DNA of 9,126 nucleotides from Candidatus Parcubacteria bacterium (GTDB lineage Bacteria > Patescibacteriota > Minisyncoccia > Phycocordibacterales > CAIZLB01). The stretch lies in the NCBI GenBank assembly GCA_014378965.1, contig JACMMR010000011.1, positions 1-9,126 of the forward strand, in the 5' to 3' direction. The position numbers and the translations under genes are program-made. The notes beneath the pieces were generated by a model. That model had not been told where the DNA came from. It did no database searches and saw only the letters and a program-made list of their open reading frames with translations. Of this stretch, positions 1 through 6,611 are shown in pieces (position 1 is the stretch's first letter; every line of letters starts with the position of its first letter).

Positions 1-2
1 AT

Positions 3-2408
3 GACACCCAAGCATTGAGTTTTAAAACAAATGGTATTACACGGTTAACAATCGACACCTCTGGAAACATCACTGCAACTGGAACTATTAGTGCCACTTC
101 ATTTTATGGAAATGGTTCAAACTTGACTGGTATATTTTCTACATCTACATCGAGGGGTGTTTTCTCAGCATCAGGTCCACTGGTGTACTCAACTTCAACT
201 GGAAATTTTTTGATCAACCAATCTTCATCAACTTCGAATGGATATCTTTCATCAGCTGACTTTACGAATTTTCAAGCTAAAGAAAACGCCATCACCGCAT
301 CAACAACCTCAACATATTTCCGAGGTGACAAAACCTTCCGCACCCTCGACACCTCAGCTGTCCCAGAAAATGGAAACCTCTACTTTACAAATGCGAGAGT
401 AAACTCACTCCTATCAGCCACAACCTCACTTCCAAACATTACTACATTGTCTGGTCTTGTTTCAGCTTCAAACCTCAACACTCTTGGTACAGTTACAACC
501 GGAGTATGGAATGCCACACCGATTGGAGATTCATACATCACAAAGACAGGCGACTGGGCTGGAACCTTCAATAGTCGTACAGGATTATATTACCTATCTC
601 GAGCAAACCAAACAGGCACACAACTTGCCTCAACTGTCTTAGATTTTGGAACCACAACCAGAGGACTACTATCATCATCAGCGACAGGATTGAGTTACTC
701 GACAACCACAGGAATATTCTCACTGACATCAGGGTATACTATTCCTCTTGTTACATCGACTACACAATGGAACACTGCCTTTACTTTAGCTTCAATTGCA
801 GTTATTCAAGGTGGTAACTCATTTGGAACAACCAGTATCTTAGGAACCAACGATAACAACGCTCTCCAATTTAAAACAAATAATGTACGGACAGGATATA
901 TATCAGCTGATGGATTGTCAGTTTCTTTTGGAGCTAATGCAGGAGTAAACGCTTCGATGATTAAAACTTTTTTTGTTGGTAACAATGCAGGATTAGGTGC
1001 AAACAGTGCTAACGACTCTAACTTCTTGGGTTCGAGTGCGGGAAGTGGTGCAACTGCTGCCAACAACTCCAACTTCCTCGGCCTGAATGCAGGATATGGT
1101 GCTACCAATGCCTACTTCTCAAACTTCTTCGGCCAGAGTGCAGGAAATGGTGCAACCGATGCCAACTACTCCAACTTCCTCGGCTTGAATGCAGGAAGTG
1201 GTGCAACTGCTGCCAACAACTCCAACTTCTTCGGTGTGAATGCAGGATATGGTGCTACCAATGCCTACAACTCCAACTTCCTAGGCTATAGCGCAGGATA
1301 TGGTGCTGTCAATGCTAGTAGTTCTAATTTCATTGGCTTATATGCAGGATACGGTACAACTAATGCCAATAGATCCAACTTTCTCGGTCAGAATGCAGGA
1401 AATGCTGCGACCAATGCTTCCTTCTCCAACTTCATTGGTCAAGGGGCAGGATTTGGCGCCACCAACGCTGCTAACTCAACCTTCATCGGACTACAGTCAG
1501 GACTCAATGACACAGTTAACAACACCTCAGGTAACAAGTACTCTATCCTGATTGGTAACTACACTTCAACAGCAGGCTTCTCCAACTCCATCGCTATCGG
1601 TCAAGGAGTCTCAAACAGTGCTATTAATCAACTCAACATCGGCCGTGTCATTTACGCCACTAACATCGGCTCATCAACAACTCCAACCTCATCTGCCTTT
1701 TCACCTGCATCAGTCGGCATCGGCATGGCAACACCTGCCGACCGCCTCCAAGTTTTTGGTGATGTGCGTTTGGGAACAACTGGAACAAACGGCTGTATTA
1801 AAGATTTCTCTGGAACAGGTATTACAGGTACATGTTCATCTGATGAAAGACTTAAAACAAATATTATAGATTTATCAGATAACTATCTTGATAAAATGGC
1901 TAAACTTCGTGTAATCTCATACAGTTGGAATGATACAGCCAAAGAATTAAATAAAGTAGATACAACGGTCACAAACTACGGATTATTGGCACAAAACGTT
2001 GAGGAAAATTTTCCAGAACTAGTGTCCGTAGATTCAAATGGTTACAAGCAGGTTAATTATTCTAGAATTCCATTGTATTTAATAAAATCAATTCAAGAAT
2101 TAAGTAAAAAGGTTAATACAATGTTTGTGTGGTTTAAAAATGATTCACTGAATATACAAAATAATGTATGTGTTGATGACGTATGTGTGACAAAAGAACA
2201 ATTTAAACAAATGTTGATCAATGGAGGAAATACACAAAGTAATCATCCAGTTACTCCAATAAATATTGCTCCTATACTAGAGCCGACACCTGTACCGGTG
2301 ATTCTGCCAACTCCTGAACCTGTGATTCTACCAACTCCTGTGGTGGTGGAGGGAAGTACTCCTGGGATACCTGTGATTGAACCTGTTGTTGTAACTCCAA
2401 CCGAATAG
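3..2408 (+). CDS. Repeat-rich tail-fibre/adhesin-like surface protein with C-terminal peptidase S74 chaperone domain (5' partial)
   Basis: The reading frame is open to the window edge (D-T-Q-A-L before the TTG at 15), so the N-terminus is missing and 15 is probably not the true start. Residues are numbered from 15. The first part has the tail-fibre-like pattern ATSFYGNGSNLTGI, followed by Ser/Thr-rich sequence. Ten 17-residue repeats cover about residues 324-493. The C-terminal S74 intramolecular chaperone domain starts near S609 with the motif SDERLK, followed by GLLAQNVEENFPELV. In the family (phage endosialidase, MYRF) this domain drives trimerisation and then cleaves itself before the Ser, using Ser and the Lys five residues on (S609 and K614 here). 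That would release about 189 residues. A short helical stretch, CVDDVCVTKEQF, and a Pro-rich tail with PTPEPVILPTP follow. I infer a trimeric extracellular fibre. No membrane anchor is visible. Base composition drops sharply at the S74 boundary. Confidence 0.85.
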   Translation, partial: DTQALSFKTNGITRLTIDTSGNITATGTISATSFYGNGSNLTGIFSTSTSRGVFSASGPLVYSTSTGNFLINQSSSTSNGYLSSADFTNFQAKENAITASTTSTYFRGDKTFRTLDTSAVPENGNLYFTNARVNSLLSATTSLPNITTLSGLVSASNLNTLGTVTTGVWNATPIGDSYITKTGDWAGTFNSRTGLYYLSRANQTGTQLASTVLDFGTTTRGLLSSSATGLSYSTTTGIFSLTSGYTIPLVTSTTQWNTAFTLASIAVIQGGNSFGTTSILGTNDNNALQFKTNNVRTGYISADGLSVSFGANAGVNASMIKTFFVGNNAGLGANSANDSNFLGSSAGSGATAANNSNFLGLNAGYGATNAYFSNFFGQSAGNGATDANYSNFLGLNAGSGATAANNSNFFGVNAGYGATNAYNSNFLGYSAGYGAVNASSSNFIGLYAGYGTTNANRSNFLGQNAGNAATNASFSNFIGQGAGFGATNAANSTFIGLQSGLNDTVNNTSGNKYSILIGNYTSTAGFSNSIAIGQGVSNSAINQLNIGRVIYATNIGSSTTPTSSAFSPASVGIGMATPADRLQVFGDVRLGTTGTNGCIKDFSGTGITGTCSSDERLKTNIIDLSDNYLDKMAKLRVISYSWNDTAKELNKVDTTVTNYGLLAQNVEENFPELVSVDSNGYKQVNYSRIPLYLIKSIQELSKKVNTMFVWFKNDSLNIQNNVCVDDVCVTKEQFKQMLINGGNTQSNHPVTPINIAPILEPTPVPVILPTPEPVILPTPVVVEGSTPGIPVIEPVVVTPTE
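984..1493 (+). repeat. Ten tandem 51-bp (17-residue) coding repeats
   Basis: Ten in-frame units of exactly 51 bp encode the consensus (N/S)AGxGATxAxxSNF(L/F/I)Gx. Spacing is constant, with no indels. Strict Gly and Asn positions with SNFxG at the same point of each turn suggest a beta-roll or beta-helix, similar in style to YadA-like head repeats, but that structural class is inferred. Units 2-3 and units 5-6 are nearly the same at nucleotide level (the shared run includes GGAAGTGGTGCAACTGCTGC). This points to a recent duplication with a three-unit, 153-bp period. The outer units are more diverged. Confidence 0.9.
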
Positions 2409-2488
2409 TGATTTTTAGTTTCTCTTTATAAAGAATTTTTTTAAGTTTATTACGAACGCTTTATCAAATAAAGTTTATATATGCAAAA

Positions 2489-2520
2489 AGAGCACAAGAG
2501 AAAATATCCTCTTGTGCTTT
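2489..2520. terminator. Bidirectional intrinsic terminator between convergent genes
   Basis: A perfect 10-bp stem, AGCACAAGAG (2491-2500) with CTCTTGTGCT (2509-2518), closes an 8-nt loop and extends by wobble and A-T pairs. On the minus strand it is followed directly by CTTTTTGC, a good U-tract for the 3D-domain gene. On the plus strand the T-run is weaker and further away (2531-2540). It lies between the stops of two convergent genes. Confidence 0.8.
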
Positions 2521-2540
2521 GGGTTTAGGTTGGGTTTTTT

Positions 2541-3122
2541 TCATCTTGCGGCGAGTTCACGATTAACGGTTATAAATGTATCTTTCACTTGCTGAAGGTA
2601 TTGCAACTTTTGAGCATTGGTGAGACCAGTTTTAAAGTTAGGACCAGTATACTTAATGATTCGAAAATTATGATACTCTCCAGTCATCGCTTTTTGACTA
2701 TAAATATCAATAACAGGAGTTTTGCCACCGGAAGCCTTGGCTGACTTAACATCCTTACCAGTGTCAACGGCGACACCTATACGTTTGTTGCCATTTTTGT
2801 CCGTAAATTCGCCAACCGTGCCATAAGGCATGATAGCAGGATTAACAGCCAATACTTCAAGACCCATATCTTGTACGGTTTTGATTTTCACCAATGATGC
2901 TGTTTTTCCTGACATGGTATCACTGTCCGATTTGGTTTCTGAGGCGTGGTAAATCGTGACTCGAGCTCGAAGAGGAATTGATTCCTTTCCTAAGTTTATT
3001 AAATTTTCAATTGATTTGGAGTGATTTTTTTGTTGGTCACTGGCTCGCTCTTTCGAGTGAACACTAGTAGTGATCAGTAAGAAAATAACTCCTACAGCTT
3101 GCGGTATTAATTTATTGTTCAT
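2541..3122 (-). CDS. Secreted 3D-domain protein (double-psi beta-barrel, cell-wall-type)
   Basis: The product has 193 residues. The N-terminus looks like a signal peptide: basic NNK, a hydrophobic stretch at about 8-21 (AVGVIFLLITTSV), and a possible cleavage after VHS at 23. After a Lys/Ser/Asn-rich linker, the C-terminal part fits the 3D domain: RVTIYHAS at 54-61, LAVNPAIMPYGTVGEF at 91-106, IGVAVDTGKD at 115-124 and VIDIYS at 137-142. The 3D domain is found in peptidoglycan-active proteins related to MltA and Stp/Rpf families, so a wall-associated role is likely but not shown. The family is named for three Asp residues. Two are here (D120, D139), while the first is Asn (N94). The start ATG is supported by a strong promoter about 42 nt upstream of it. 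I see no Shine-Dalgarno site. The gene ends in TGA next to a terminator. Confidence 0.8.
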   Translation of the reverse strand: MNNKLIPQAVGVIFLLITTSVHSKERASDQQKNHSKSIENLINLGKESIPLRARVTIYHASETKSDSDTMSGKTASLVKIKTVQDMGLEVLAVNPAIMPYGTVGEFTDKNGNKRIGVAVDTGKDVKSAKASGGKTPVIDIYSQKAMTGEYHNFRIIKYTGPNFKTGLTNAQKLQYLQQVKDTFITVNRELAAR

Positions 3123-3170
3123 GAATTCTGAGTGGTTGTGGTGTCGCAGCTACTGAGCCTTGACGTATTC

Positions 3171-3210
3171 AGAATAGCATATTCAGATATTTTGTCAAGT
3201 TTTATGTCAA
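3171..3210 (-). promoter_or_regulatory. Strong promoter of the 3D-domain gene
   Basis: On the minus strand, a consensus -35 TTGACA (3198-3193) is followed by a 16-nt spacer and the -10 TATTCT (3176-3171), which is preceded by TGC, an extended -10 signal. A second TTGACA lies 12 nt upstream (3210-3205), making a tandem ACTTGACA direct repeat. The predicted start is near 3164, giving a leader of about 42 nt. It is the only promoter in the window with a full consensus -35. Confidence 0.7.
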
Positions 3211-3213
3211 GTA

Positions 3214-3300
3214 AAATTTATTTATTTCGCTCCGTTTCAGTCCTCGACACTTTGTCTAGGACAAAGTGTCTGCGAAGAAACTCACTACATAAATAAATTT
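3214..3300. repeat. Large nested palindromic repeat, copy 1
   Basis: Three nested inverted repeats share one centre. The outer arms are AAATTTATTTAT (3214-3225) and ATAAATAAATTT (3289-3300), perfect over 12 bp. The middle arms are TTCGC (3226-3230) and GCGAA (3272-3276). The inner arms are GACACTTTGTC (3246-3256) and GACAAAGTGTC (3260-3270), perfect over 11 bp with a TAG loop. A related copy lies at 5023-5082. It sits between two divergent promoters, so it is not simply a terminator for either neighbour. It resembles a MITE or REP-type element, which is an inference. Confidence 0.8.
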
Positions 3301-3311
3301 ATCAAATAAAA

Positions 3312-3324
3312 TTATGATATAATA
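3312..3324 (+). promoter_or_regulatory. Extended -10 promoter fused to the start of the 2-hydroxyacid dehydrogenase
   Basis: A perfect -10 TATAAT (3318-3323) is preceded by TGA, an extended -10. The start ATG at 3333 is only 9 nt further on, so transcription should begin within about 0-3 nt of the start codon and give a leaderless or nearly leaderless mRNA. There is no good -35. The same 13-nt string, TTATGATATAATA, recurs before the next gene. Confidence 0.7.
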
Positions 3325-3332
3325 AAATACAT

Positions 3333-4322
3333 ATGCAAAATAGAATATATGTAACCAGAGAAATACCAGAAGTCGGCATCAATATGTTAAAGGCCAAAGG
3401 CTATGAAGTCACAATCGGAAAAGACAAAAAACCTCTTTCTCAAAAGGACATTATCAAAATTTTACAAAGAGCAGAACATAAAGGAGAACCTTACAATATT
3501 CTCCTTACATTATTAACAGACAAGATAGATAAAACAGTATTTGATATAGCGCCATCATTAAAAATGGTTTCAAATTATGCTATTGGATTTGACAATGTAG
3601 ATGTAAAAGAAGCCTGTACCCGAGGAATTATGGTTACTAATACGCCAGGCGACTATATGGGATCTATTGCAGAACATGTAGTATCCATGACTCTTTCTTT
3701 ATGTAATCGTATTGCTGAAGCGGATCATTTTGTTCGAAAAGGTCGTTATAAAGGCTGGGATCCAATGCTGATGATTGGGCACGATGTGAGTGAAAAGACG
3801 ATTGGTATTATAGGCGCAGGAAGAATTGGTGAAAAAGTTTCCTATACTTTTAACAAAGGCTTTGGATGTAAAATTGTGTATGTTGATCAGCATAAAAATG
3901 AGAATATAGAACGTGACTGTGGGGCTACAAAGCTTGAAACAATAGATGAACTTATTAAACAAGCTGACATTATCTCTCTTCATGTGCCGCTTAATGATTC
4001 AACTTATCATATGGTCAATCAAGATTTTATTTCTAAAATGAAAAAAGATGCGTTTATTATCAATACTTCACGTGGTCCTGTTGTAGACGAAAAGTATTTA
4101 TATCAAGCACTTAAGGAAAATAAGATTGCAGGGGCAGGGTTAGATGTATTTGAGTTTGAGCCAAAAGTGACAAAAGGGTTAATAAAACTAGGAAATGTTA
4201 TCTTGACACCCCATATTGCCTCAGCAAGTATTAAAGCAAGAAATATCATGTCGACTGTGGCAGCGGAAAATATTATAAATTTTGTTGAAAGGAAAGTGGT
4301 GGTGAACAATTGTACGAAATAA
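3333..4322 (+). CDS. D-isomer-specific 2-hydroxyacid dehydrogenase (glyoxylate/hydroxypyruvate reductase or D-glycerate dehydrogenase type)
   Basis: The product has 329 residues, the usual family length. The substrate-binding N-terminal part is followed by the NAD-binding Rossmann fold with GAGRIG at 161-166. The strand after it ends in Asp (VYVD, D185), which favours NAD(H) over NADP(H). The catalytic triad is present: R247 in NTSRGPVVDE, E276 in LDVFEFEP and H294 in LTPHIAS. The family reduces 2-keto acids to D-2-hydroxy acids reversibly. The overall pattern (NYAIGFDNVDVKEACTRGI, NTPGDYM) is closest to the glyoxylate/hydroxypyruvate reductase group, but the exact substrate cannot be read from sequence. 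The protein is probably cytoplasmic. The start is fixed by the -10 element 9 nt upstream and the lack of any leader. It appears to be a single-gene unit, since the next gene has its own promoter. Confidence 0.92.
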   Translation: MQNRIYVTREIPEVGINMLKAKGYEVTIGKDKKPLSQKDIIKILQRAEHKGEPYNILLTLLTDKIDKTVFDIAPSLKMVSNYAIGFDNVDVKEACTRGIMVTNTPGDYMGSIAEHVVSMTLSLCNRIAEADHFVRKGRYKGWDPMLMIGHDVSEKTIGIIGAGRIGEKVSYTFNKGFGCKIVYVDQHKNENIERDCGATKLETIDELIKQADIISLHVPLNDSTYHMVNQDFISKMKKDAFIINTSRGPVVDEKYLYQALKENKIAGAGLDVFEFEPKVTKGLIKLGNVILTPHIASASIKARNIMSTVAAENIINFVERKVVVNNCTK

Positions 4323-4329
4323 GGTTGCT

Positions 4330-4389
4330 AAATAAATCTTAAAAATAATTCATTCTTTTCTTAAAAGATATTATTTTTATGATTTATTT
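4330..4389. repeat. AT-rich inverted repeat between two genes, possible transcription end
   Basis: Arms AAATAAATC (4330-4338) plus TAAAAATAAT (4340-4349) pair with ATTATTTTTA (4370-4379) plus GATTTATTT (4381-4389). Only one T-T mismatch (4339/4380) interrupts them. The loop holds a small hairpin, CTTTT/AAAAG. The stem has almost no G-C pairs, so it is a weak terminator at best. It ends exactly at the promoter box of the next gene. It could end dehydrogenase transcription or be a cruciform element. Confidence 0.5.
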
Positions 4390-4401
4390 TATGATATAAT
4401 A
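4389..4401 (+). promoter_or_regulatory. Extended -10 promoter fused to the start of the SLOG-family gene
   Basis: TATAAT (4395-4400) with TGA before it is identical over 13 nt (TTATGATATAATA) to the promoter at 3312-3324. The ATG at 4409 is 8 nt downstream, which predicts a leaderless mRNA. This also decides the start codon: the TTG at 4403 would lie upstream of the expected transcription start. Confidence 0.7.
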
Positions 4402-4408
4402 TTTGAAT

Positions 4409-5008
4409 ATGAAAGTAATCAGTACAATTCAACATGATATTAAAAATGCGTACCTGACTCCAAAGATAGGAGTTTCATCCACTGCCGACGGAAGTTTTTT
4501 AAAGCAAGAAGCTTACCAACTTGCTAAAGATTTAGGAAAAGAAATAGTAGATCAAGGTGCAATACTTGTAACAGGAGCATCATCAGGTTTTCCGTACTGG
4601 TCAGCACAAGGTGCTAAGCAAGCAGGTGGATTGTCGATTGGTTTTTCTCCAGCTATTAGCCCAAAAGAGCATACAGATATATACAGACTTCCTTTGGATT
4701 ATATGGATATTGTTACATTTACAGGTTTTGGATATCCTGGACGAGACCTTATCTTTACACGCTCATGTGATGCAATAATAATAGGACCTGGACGAATAGG
4801 AACAATACACGAATTCGCTATAGCGTACGAAGACGGAAAACCACTTGGCATACTTCAAAGCGATGGATGGGAAACAGATGAGTTATTAAAATTAATTATA
4901 GAAAAAAGCCATAGACAAAATCCCTATGTAGTTTTTGAAAAAGACCCAAAAGTATTAGTTCGAACAATGTTGGATATGTTACGACAACAGCATGGAGAAA
5001 AAGCTTAA
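4409..5008 (+). CDS. SLOG/LOG-like Rossmann-fold nucleotide-binding protein
   Basis: From ATG 4409 the product has 199 residues. I chose this start over an in-frame TTG at 4403 because the -10 element ends at 4400. The fold pattern is that of the SLOG superfamily (LOG phosphoribohydrolases, DprA, TIGR00725-like proteins): IGVSS at 20-24, ILVTGASSGFP at 52-62, GRDLIFTRSCDAIIIGPGRIGTIHEF at 111-136 (joined here only to locate it), and KPLGIL near 144-149. The key element is PGRIGTxxE (P127 to E135), which corresponds to the LOG motif PGGxGTxxE, with Arg in place of the second Gly. Canonical LOG proteins release cytokinin bases from riboside monophosphates. The changed motif means that activity should not be assumed, and a general nucleotide-binding role is safer. 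Its own promoter separates it from the dehydrogenase. Confidence 0.75.
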   Translation: MKVISTIQHDIKNAYLTPKIGVSSTADGSFLKQEAYQLAKDLGKEIVDQGAILVTGASSGFPYWSAQGAKQAGGLSIGFSPAISPKEHTDIYRLPLDYMDIVTFTGFGYPGRDLIFTRSCDAIIIGPGRIGTIHEFAIAYEDGKPLGILQSDGWETDELLKLIIEKSHRQNPYVVFEKDPKVLVRTMLDMLRQQHGEKA

Positions 5009-5022
5009 ATACATTCGTTCTC

Positions 5023-5082
5023 TTCGATCCGTTTCAGTCCTCGAAACTTTATCTAGAATAAAATGTCATTCGAAAACTCACT
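5023..5082. repeat. Palindromic repeat, copy 2 (decayed core)
   Basis: This stretch aligns with 3226-3286 with about 8-10 differences in 60 positions and one 1-nt gap. It shares TCCGTTTCAGTCCTCGA and the end AAACTCACT. The inner stem is weakened: three of eleven pairs are lost, but one G-C pair of copy 1 (3254/3262) is replaced by A-T, a compensatory change. The AT-rich outer arms of copy 1 are not preserved. It lies just after the SLOG gene, in the 280-bp space before nrdB. The rest of that space is AT-rich with no gene I can support. Confidence 0.7.
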
Positions 5083-5269
5083 TAGAGAAACTAAAAAAAA
5101 TACACACAAAAAATTTATAATTCACGTACTGTACTTTGTAAAGTTGACTATATTCCAATTTCCGAAAAGTTATATATACAAACCGTTTTTTAGAGCATAG
5201 TTGCGTTATGAAAAGTGTCTGTTGTATGGATTTTTTACCTAAATTTACTTTTAATTAACCAATAATAAA

Positions 5270-5283
5270 TGTTATTATATAAA
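5270..5283 (+). promoter_or_regulatory. Probable -10 region of the nrdB-nrdA locus
   Basis: TGT followed by TATTAT (5273-5278) forms an extended -10, 10 nt before the ATG at 5289. An overlapping alternative is TATAAA (5278-5283). The predicted transcript starts 0-4 nt before the start codon, as for the two upstream genes. No -35 match and no clear pair of NrdR boxes is visible. A 12-nt inverted repeat, ACTTTGTAAAGT (5133-5144), lies further upstream next to a TTGACT, but its meaning is unknown. Confidence 0.5.
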
Positions 5284-5288
5284 TACGT

Positions 5289-6572
5289 ATGAAGAAAAGC
5301 CAAAAAATAAATTTTATTCTAAAAAGAGACAATTCAATTGTGGATTTTAATTCTGATAAGATTGTTACAGCGGTAACAAAAGCACTTAAAGAATCGGGAG
5401 AATTTAAGCAATCTATAGCACAAAATGTTGCTCAAAAAGTAGTTGAACGAGTAGAGGCAGAGTATACCGAAGAGGGTCATATCCCATCAGTTGAAAGTAT
5501 ACAAGATACTGTGGAGATAGTGTTAATGGAATCTGATTTACATCTTACAGCCAAAGCGTATATTTTATATCGTAGTCAGCGTGCCGAATTACGAAAGAAA
5601 GATATTTTCAAGAAAAGAGTAACGTTAAAACCATATGAATATCCAGAGTTGTTGGAGTATGTTGACGGTATTAGACATTCCTACTGGCTCCACTCAGAAT
5701 TTAACTTTACATCTGATATCCATGATTATATGACCAACATCAATGATGTTGAGCGCTCTGCACTTAAAAATGCCATGCTTGCCATCGCTCAAATTGAAGT
5801 GTCTGTAAAAACTTTTTGGGGAGATATATATAAAAAAATACCTATACCTGAGATTGGTTCTGTAGGAGCAACTTTTGCAGAGTCCGAGGTCCGTCATATG
5901 GATGCTTACGCAAACCTCTTAGATTTGTTAGGACTCAATCACGAGTTTGAAAATATTAAAAATATTCCTGCCATCATGGATCGTGTAAACTATATTGAAA
6001 AAGCTATTGCACACTCGAGATCAGATGATAATCAAGATTATTCTAAAACATTACTTCTTTTCTCATTATTTATAGAACATGTATCATTATTCTCACAATT
6101 TTTGATCATTATGTCGTTTAACAAACACAAATCAATGTTTAGAGGGATGTCAAATGTGATCGAAGCAACATCAAAAGAGGAACAAATTCATGGATTGTTT
6201 GGAATCGACTTAATGAAGATTATAAAGCATGAAAATCCAACCTGGTTTGATGCCGACTATGAGCAAAGTGTGATAGATATTTGTAAAGAAGCGTACGCAG
6301 CCGAAGAAAAGATTATTGACTGGATTTATGAGAAAGGGGAGTTAGATTTTATGCCAAAAGCTACAGTAAAGGAATTTGTAAAAAATAGATTCAATAATTC
6401 ACTCAAATCACTTGGATTCAAAAAAATATTTGAGACTGATGCAAAGTTACTCGAACAAACTGAATGGTTTGATGATGAAATAATGACAACTAAACATGGT
6501 GATTTCTTCGTAAAAAGATCAGTGAACTATAATAAAAGAGTTGGAAGCATAACTGGAGATGACTTATTTTAA
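5289..6572 (+). CDS. nrdB: Ribonucleoside-diphosphate reductase, radical-generating small subunit with N-terminal ATP-cone
   Basis: The product has 427 residues, longer than a typical R2 because an ATP-cone is fused in front (about 8-100, starting FILKRDNSIVDFNSDKIVTAV). The R2 ferritin-like fold follows. Putative metal ligands, aligned to E. coli D84, E115, H118, E204, E238 and H241, are E170 (AQIEVSV), E200 and H203 (SEVRHMDAY), E263 (FIEHVSLF), E298 and H301 (EEQIH). The first ligand is Glu rather than Asp. The radical Tyr position is Tyr (Y207, spaced as E. coli Y122). The tail NYNKRVGSITGDDLF holds a Tyr (Y414) that could serve radical transfer, and an acidic end for docking to NrdA. R2 with an ATP-cone is known from Bacteroidetes, where ATP/dATP acts through R2. 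nrdA follows after 39 nt, probably in the same transcript. Confidence 0.93.
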   Translation: MKKSQKINFILKRDNSIVDFNSDKIVTAVTKALKESGEFKQSIAQNVAQKVVERVEAEYTEEGHIPSVESIQDTVEIVLMESDLHLTAKAYILYRSQRAELRKKDIFKKRVTLKPYEYPELLEYVDGIRHSYWLHSEFNFTSDIHDYMTNINDVERSALKNAMLAIAQIEVSVKTFWGDIYKKIPIPEIGSVGATFAESEVRHMDAYANLLDLLGLNHEFENIKNIPAIMDRVNYIEKAIAHSRSDDNQDYSKTLLLFSLFIEHVSLFSQFLIIMSFNKHKSMFRGMSNVIEATSKEEQIHGLFGIDLMKIIKHENPTWFDADYEQSVIDICKEAYAAEEKIIDWIYEKGELDFMPKATVKEFVKNRFNNSLKSLGFKKIFETDAKLLEQTEWFDDEIMTTKHGDFFVKRSVNYNKRVGSITGDDLF

Positions 6573-6611
6573 CAAATTAATAATATACAATAAACGCAAA
6601 AAAACACACAT

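Noticed and set aside
806..1108. Minus-strand open frame of 100 codons inside the S74 protein gene
   Set aside because: It is a shadow of the 51-bp repeats on the opposite strand, with repetitive Ala/Pro/Leu-rich translation and no start signals. The plus frame has clear domains.
984..1493. CRISPR-like array
   Set aside because: The periodic 51-bp repeats are in frame, encode a regular peptide motif and lack unique spacers.
1300..1869. Plus-strand open frames (83 and 105 codons) in another frame of the same gene
   Set aside because: Low-complexity Leu/Ser/Gln-rich translations fully inside the S74 protein gene, with no recognisable motif.
3699..4309. Minus-strand open frames inside the 2-hydroxyacid dehydrogenase gene
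   Set aside because: They are antisense to a gene with a complete catalytic triad, with no promoter or protein family pattern.
5144..5176. TTGACT with TATATA as an upstream nrd promoter
   Set aside because: The spacer is 21 nt (19 for a poorer -10), too long. The element next to the ATG is a better candidate.
5208..5258. Tiny ORF (MKSVCCMDFLPKFTFN) before nrdB as a leader peptide
   Set aside because: There is no ribosome-binding or attenuator structure, and the predicted nrdB promoter lies downstream of it.
5101..5288. Paired NrdR boxes upstream of nrdB
   Set aside because: AT-rich words such as CTATAT and TTATATATAC occur, but no two 16-bp palindromic boxes at the usual spacing can be aligned.
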